Made by a program: the position numbers and the translations under genes. Source: Candidatus Uhrbacteria bacterium (GTDB taxonomy: Bacteria > Patescibacteriota > Patescibacteriia > 2-12-FULL-60-25). Taken from it: a stretch of DNA of 7,473 nucleotides. Below are positions 5,689-7,473 of the stretch, piece by piece (within the stretch, counting starts at the first letter, position 1; each line of letters starts with the position of its first letter). Where the stretch lies: positions 1-7,473 of the forward strand of contig WJLP01000015.1 in NCBI GenBank assembly GCA_014728435.1. Reading direction: 5' to 3'. Under the pieces are notes generated by a model. The model saw only the letters and a program-made list of their open reading frames with translations. It was not told where the DNA came from and made no database searches.

Positions 5689-5717
5689 ATTATACAAATA
5701 TGCTTATTATATGTCTA
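5689..5717 (-). promoter_or_regulatory. Strong sigma-70-like promoter for the transpeptidase
   Basis: On the minus strand TAGACA (5717-5712, 5/6) is 17 bases before a perfect TATAAT (5694-5689). The start point expected 7-10 bases on falls at 5682-5679, at or just before the ATG at 5679. It excludes the TTG at 5697 as start for this transcript and implies a leaderless or nearly leaderless mRNA. Confidence 0.65.
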
Positions 5718-5770
5718 TCAATTCTGTTTGTAGCTTGTCTCTTAGAAATTTTAAAAATTTTAAACAGGTA

Positions 5771-5799
5771 TAGACAATTATAACGAGTTGAGCTACAAT
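5771..5799 (+). promoter_or_regulatory. Sigma-70-like promoter for the antiporter
   Basis: TAGACA (5771-5776) and TACAAT (5794-5799), each 5/6 to consensus, are 17 bases apart. A start near 5806 gives a leader of about 84 bases that contains the whole imperfect hairpin before the ATG. The -35 hexamer is the same TAGACA used by the divergent transpeptidase promoter. Confidence 0.6.
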
Positions 5800-5820
5800 C
5801 GTGCCGTTATTAACCTAAAT

Positions 5821-5884
5821 AGCAGATAGCCGATAGCAGTTAGCCGATAGCAAGCTATCAGCCACCAGCTGCCAGCTATCAGCT
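5821..5884 (+). repeat. Long imperfect hairpin built of GATAGC words, before the antiporter ATG
   Basis: The left arm 5821-5851 is made of AGCAGATAGC, CGATAGCAGT and TAGCCGATAGC. The right arm 5854-5884 is made of GCTATCAGCC, ACCAGCTGCC and AGCTATCAGCT. With a two-base centre the 31-base arms pair at roughly three quarters of positions, best at the tip (GATAGC/GCTATC) and at the base (GATAGC/GCTATC, then AGC/GCT). The structure ends five bases before the ATG at 5890, in the place of a Shine-Dalgarno. It could be a translational control element, a palindromic mobile spacer repeat, or both. Confidence 0.65.
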
Positions 5885-5889
5885 GATCT

Positions 5890-7308
5890 ATGTTCAAACG
5901 CAAATTCTTTCTCCCTTTGCTCGGTATCCTCTTCATGATTCCGGCCATAGTCAAAGCTTCAGGTGACGCTGCCGGCGCTGACGCCGCCCATGGCACAAGC
6001 CACGCGGTAATCGTCTTGGCATTCGTTGCCCTCATAGTCGTCCTGGCCAAAATAGCCGGCTCAGTCGCTGAAAAGTTTAACCAAGTCTCCGTACTTGGTG
6101 AACTCATGCTCGGTGTCTTACTGGGAATTCCGGTGCTGTTCGGTATTCACTTTTTTGACGCCTTTAAAACAGACGAATTTGTCCTTCTCTTCTCCGAATT
6201 CGCGGTCATCCTCTTGCTTTTCCAGACAGGCTTGGAATCCGATCTGCACAAAATGTCCAGAGTCGGCGTTCCGGCTTTCTTGGTAGCCATTATCGGCGTG
6301 GTCGCACCCTTTGTCATCGGCATGTACTTGGTCGGCCCCTGGCTTTTACCCGGCCTTTCCTCGAACGCCTATCTCTTCCTCGGCGCGACACTGACCGCGA
6401 CATCGGTCGGTATCACAGCTCGCGTTTTCAAAGATTTGAAAATGCTTCAGTCACGCACTTCACAAATTGTGCTTGGCGCGGCAGTAATTGATGATGTCTT
6501 GGGTCTGCTCATCCTGGCCGTTGTAGCCGCCATGGTTACAGCAGGCCATGTTAGCACCGGTGAAGTTGTTGTCATCGCAACCAAGGCACTCGTCTTTTTA
6601 GCCGCATCCATCGCTATCGGCCGTCTAATCGCGCCTCGCCTTGGCAAATATCTTTCCAAAGTCCACGCCGGTATCGGTATGAAAATGGCCATGGCGCTAC
6701 TCTTCTGTCTGGGCTATGCGTATTTATCAACCTTGGTCGGACTCGCCCCGATTGTTGGCGCCTTCGCGGCCGGCCTTCTGCTTGACCCCGTGCACTTCAA
6801 ACGCTTCCGCTCACCCCGCCTTGTCCGCGATATCGAAGATGCCATGGGAGAATGCACGCAAGATGATGTTAAAGCATGCGTGCATCAAGCTGTTGAAGAA
6901 CATAGGCACCGCCACGTTGAAGACTTAATCGAAGGAGTTGCCCAATGGGTTGTTCCCGTTTTCTTCGTCATCACCGGCCTACAAGTCAACTTGGCGGTTC
7001 TCGCCGATATCAATGTCTTACTCGTGGCCCTGGGTCTCACCATAGCCGCCATCTTCGGTAAAGTCATTTCCGGCGTAGCGGCAGGCAAAGGAGCGGATTG
7101 GAAAGTTGTTGGCGTCGGCATGGTGCCTCGCGGCGAAGTTGGCCTTATTTTCGCCAACGTAGGAAAGGCACTGGGAGTTGTCGGCGACGAAGCTTTCGCG
7201 GCAATCGTCATCATGATCATCATCACAACAATTTTCACTCCGGTAGTTCTGCCCATGATCGCCAAAATGAACAAAAAGAAAGAAGAGGCCCAACCGGCAC
7301 AAGCTTAA
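5890..7308 (+). CDS. CPA2-family cation/proton antiporter (Na+/H+ or K+/H+)
   Basis: Exchanges Na+ or K+ for protons across the cytoplasmic membrane. The 472 residues begin with a signal-like segment (5-22, then VKASGDAAG), followed by about twelve or thirteen membrane helices from 38 to 456. Hallmarks of the NapA/Kef type fold are TATSVGITARVF (169-180), the helix 5 pair VIDDVLG with Asp201-Asp202, PIVGAFAAGLLL (287-298) and MVPRGEVGLIFA (411-422). An Asp-Asp pair is typical of electrogenic Na+/H+ exchangers in this superfamily, whereas Asn-Asp is typical of electroneutral ones; the actual ion cannot be read from sequence. A hydrophilic loop at 303-347 carries two Cys and five His. There is no RCK/TrkA-N domain; the C-terminus is a short Lys-rich tail. 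No Shine-Dalgarno. The wobble bases look more GC-rich than in its neighbours. Confidence 0.9.
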   Translation: MFKRKFFLPLLGILFMIPAIVKASGDAAGADAAHGTSHAVIVLAFVALIVVLAKIAGSVAEKFNQVSVLGELMLGVLLGIPVLFGIHFFDAFKTDEFVLLFSEFAVILLLFQTGLESDLHKMSRVGVPAFLVAIIGVVAPFVIGMYLVGPWLLPGLSSNAYLFLGATLTATSVGITARVFKDLKMLQSRTSQIVLGAAVIDDVLGLLILAVVAAMVTAGHVSTGEVVVIATKALVFLAASIAIGRLIAPRLGKYLSKVHAGIGMKMAMALLFCLGYAYLSTLVGLAPIVGAFAAGLLLDPVHFKRFRSPRLVRDIEDAMGECTQDDVKACVHQAVEEHRHRHVEDLIEGVAQWVVPVFFVITGLQVNLAVLADINVLLVALGLTIAAIFGKVISGVAAGKGADWKVVGVGMVPRGEVGLIFANVGKALGVVGDEAFAAIVIMIIITTIFTPVVLPMIAKMNKKKEEAQPAQA

Positions 7309-7317
7309 TCCCCAACC

Positions 7318-7335
7318 TCCCCCTATTAAGGGGGA
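7318..7335 (+). repeat. Hairpin TCCCCCT-ATTA-AGGGGGA after the antiporter
   Basis: A perfect 7-bp stem with loop ATTA starts nine bases after the antiporter stop codon. No T run follows it, and it is immediately upstream of a second hairpin, so it may help transcript ending or stability. Confidence 0.6.
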
Positions 7336-7339
7336 TGCG

Positions 7340-7368
7340 AATCCCGGCCCACGCTGGGATTTTAGTTT
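7340..7368 (+). terminator. Probable rho-independent terminator of the antiporter
   Basis: AATCCCGGC-CCAC-GCTGGGATT forms a 9-bp stem (one G-U pair) with a four-base loop at 7340-7361 and is followed by TTAGTTT. The T tract is short and interrupted, so efficiency is uncertain. Confidence 0.55.
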
Positions 7369-7473
7369 ACATCTAAAAGAAAGTCCGATAACATACAAAA
7401 TACAGCATCTAAACGAAATGTTTTCGCATAGATACCAGTTATATTCAATTGGACTTGGCGCTTATGAAAACAT
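7369..7473. other. Spacer to the window end, with a 27-base imperfect palindrome
   Basis: ATCTA-AA-CGAAA-TGT-TTTCG-CA-TAGAT (7407-7433) pairs as two 5-bp stems around a 2x2 internal loop. An ATG at 7464, reading Met-Lys-Thr, may open the next gene rightward, but only three codons are visible and there is no Shine-Dalgarno. Confidence 0.3.

Noticed and set aside
5680..5697. TTG-started longer form of the transpeptidase
   Set aside because: The extra six codons overlap the perfect TATAAT of its own promoter, and the ATG at 5679 is correctly placed for the expected transcript.
5821..5884. CRISPR-like or riboswitch reading of the GATAGC words
   Set aside because: Repeat units are short, degenerate and without unique spacers, so not CRISPR; I see no conserved core of preQ1, Na+ or other known riboswitches.
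6885..7398. Two long minus-strand frames antisense to the antiporter 3' end
   Set aside because: The sense frame carries the family motifs; the antisense products are Thr/Met/Ala-rich or Asp/His-rich low-complexity peptides typical of mirrored membrane-protein codons.
1..7473. Use of an alternative genetic code (UGA as Gly), known in some Patescibacteria
   Set aside because: All genes read full length with standard codons, no UGA interrupts a recognised domain, and none needs recoding; stops used are TAA and TAG. The lack of TGA stops in seven genes is too small a sample to matter.

Overview
The window looks like a piece of a Candidate Phyla Radiation (Patescibacteria, Parcubacteria-like) chromosome. 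I infer this from four things: genes separated by short AT-rich gaps full of degenerate word-like repeats; several conserved-looking proteins with no recognisable family; an L,D-transpeptidase preceded by a small Trp-Tyr/Asn(Asp)-Pro type domain that I associate with this radiation; and a mixed style of translation start, with few good Shine-Dalgarno sites. All seven genes end in TAA or TAG and read through in the standard bacterial code, with no sign of UGA recoding. The phylum assignment is inference and would need a marker-gene tree.

Layout, left to right: tgt (tRNA-guanine transglycosylase, minus strand, 63-1196); a 176-base spacer with TTCGAAGTT words and two abutting hairpins; a 523-residue unrecognised membrane protein (minus, 1373-2944); a 224-base spacer; an 87-residue two-helix membrane protein (plus, 3169-3432) converging on a 152-residue helical soluble protein (minus, 3440-3898); a 144-base divergent spacer with the palindrome TTGACGTCAA and a TTGAC word run; queH (plus, 4043-4603); a convergent AT-rich spacer; an exported L,D-transpeptidase (minus, 4714-5679); a 210-base divergent spacer with a promoter for each side and a long imperfect hairpin; a CPA2-type cation/proton antiporter (plus, 5890-7308); then tandem hairpins that look like a terminator. 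No stretch over 300 bases lacks a gene, and there are no tRNA, rRNA, CRISPR or insertion-sequence genes that I can see.

How the genes fit together: tgt and queH are the insertion step and the final reduction step of the queuosine tRNA modification route. The middle enzyme QueA is not in the window. The other two recognised genes are envelope functions: peptidoglycan 3-3 cross-linking, and Na+ or K+/H+ exchange.

The most interesting points are: (1) the Tgt keeps every catalytic and base-pocket residue, but all four ligands of the structural zinc are replaced; (2) almost every gene boundary carries its own family of short word repeats, and these run into coding sequence, including a 14-base tandem repeat (not a multiple of three) inside the start of the transpeptidase gene; (3) a 31-base-arm imperfect hairpin ends five bases before the antiporter ATG; (4) promoter positions suggest leaderless or nearly leaderless mRNAs for the transpeptidase and perhaps queH.
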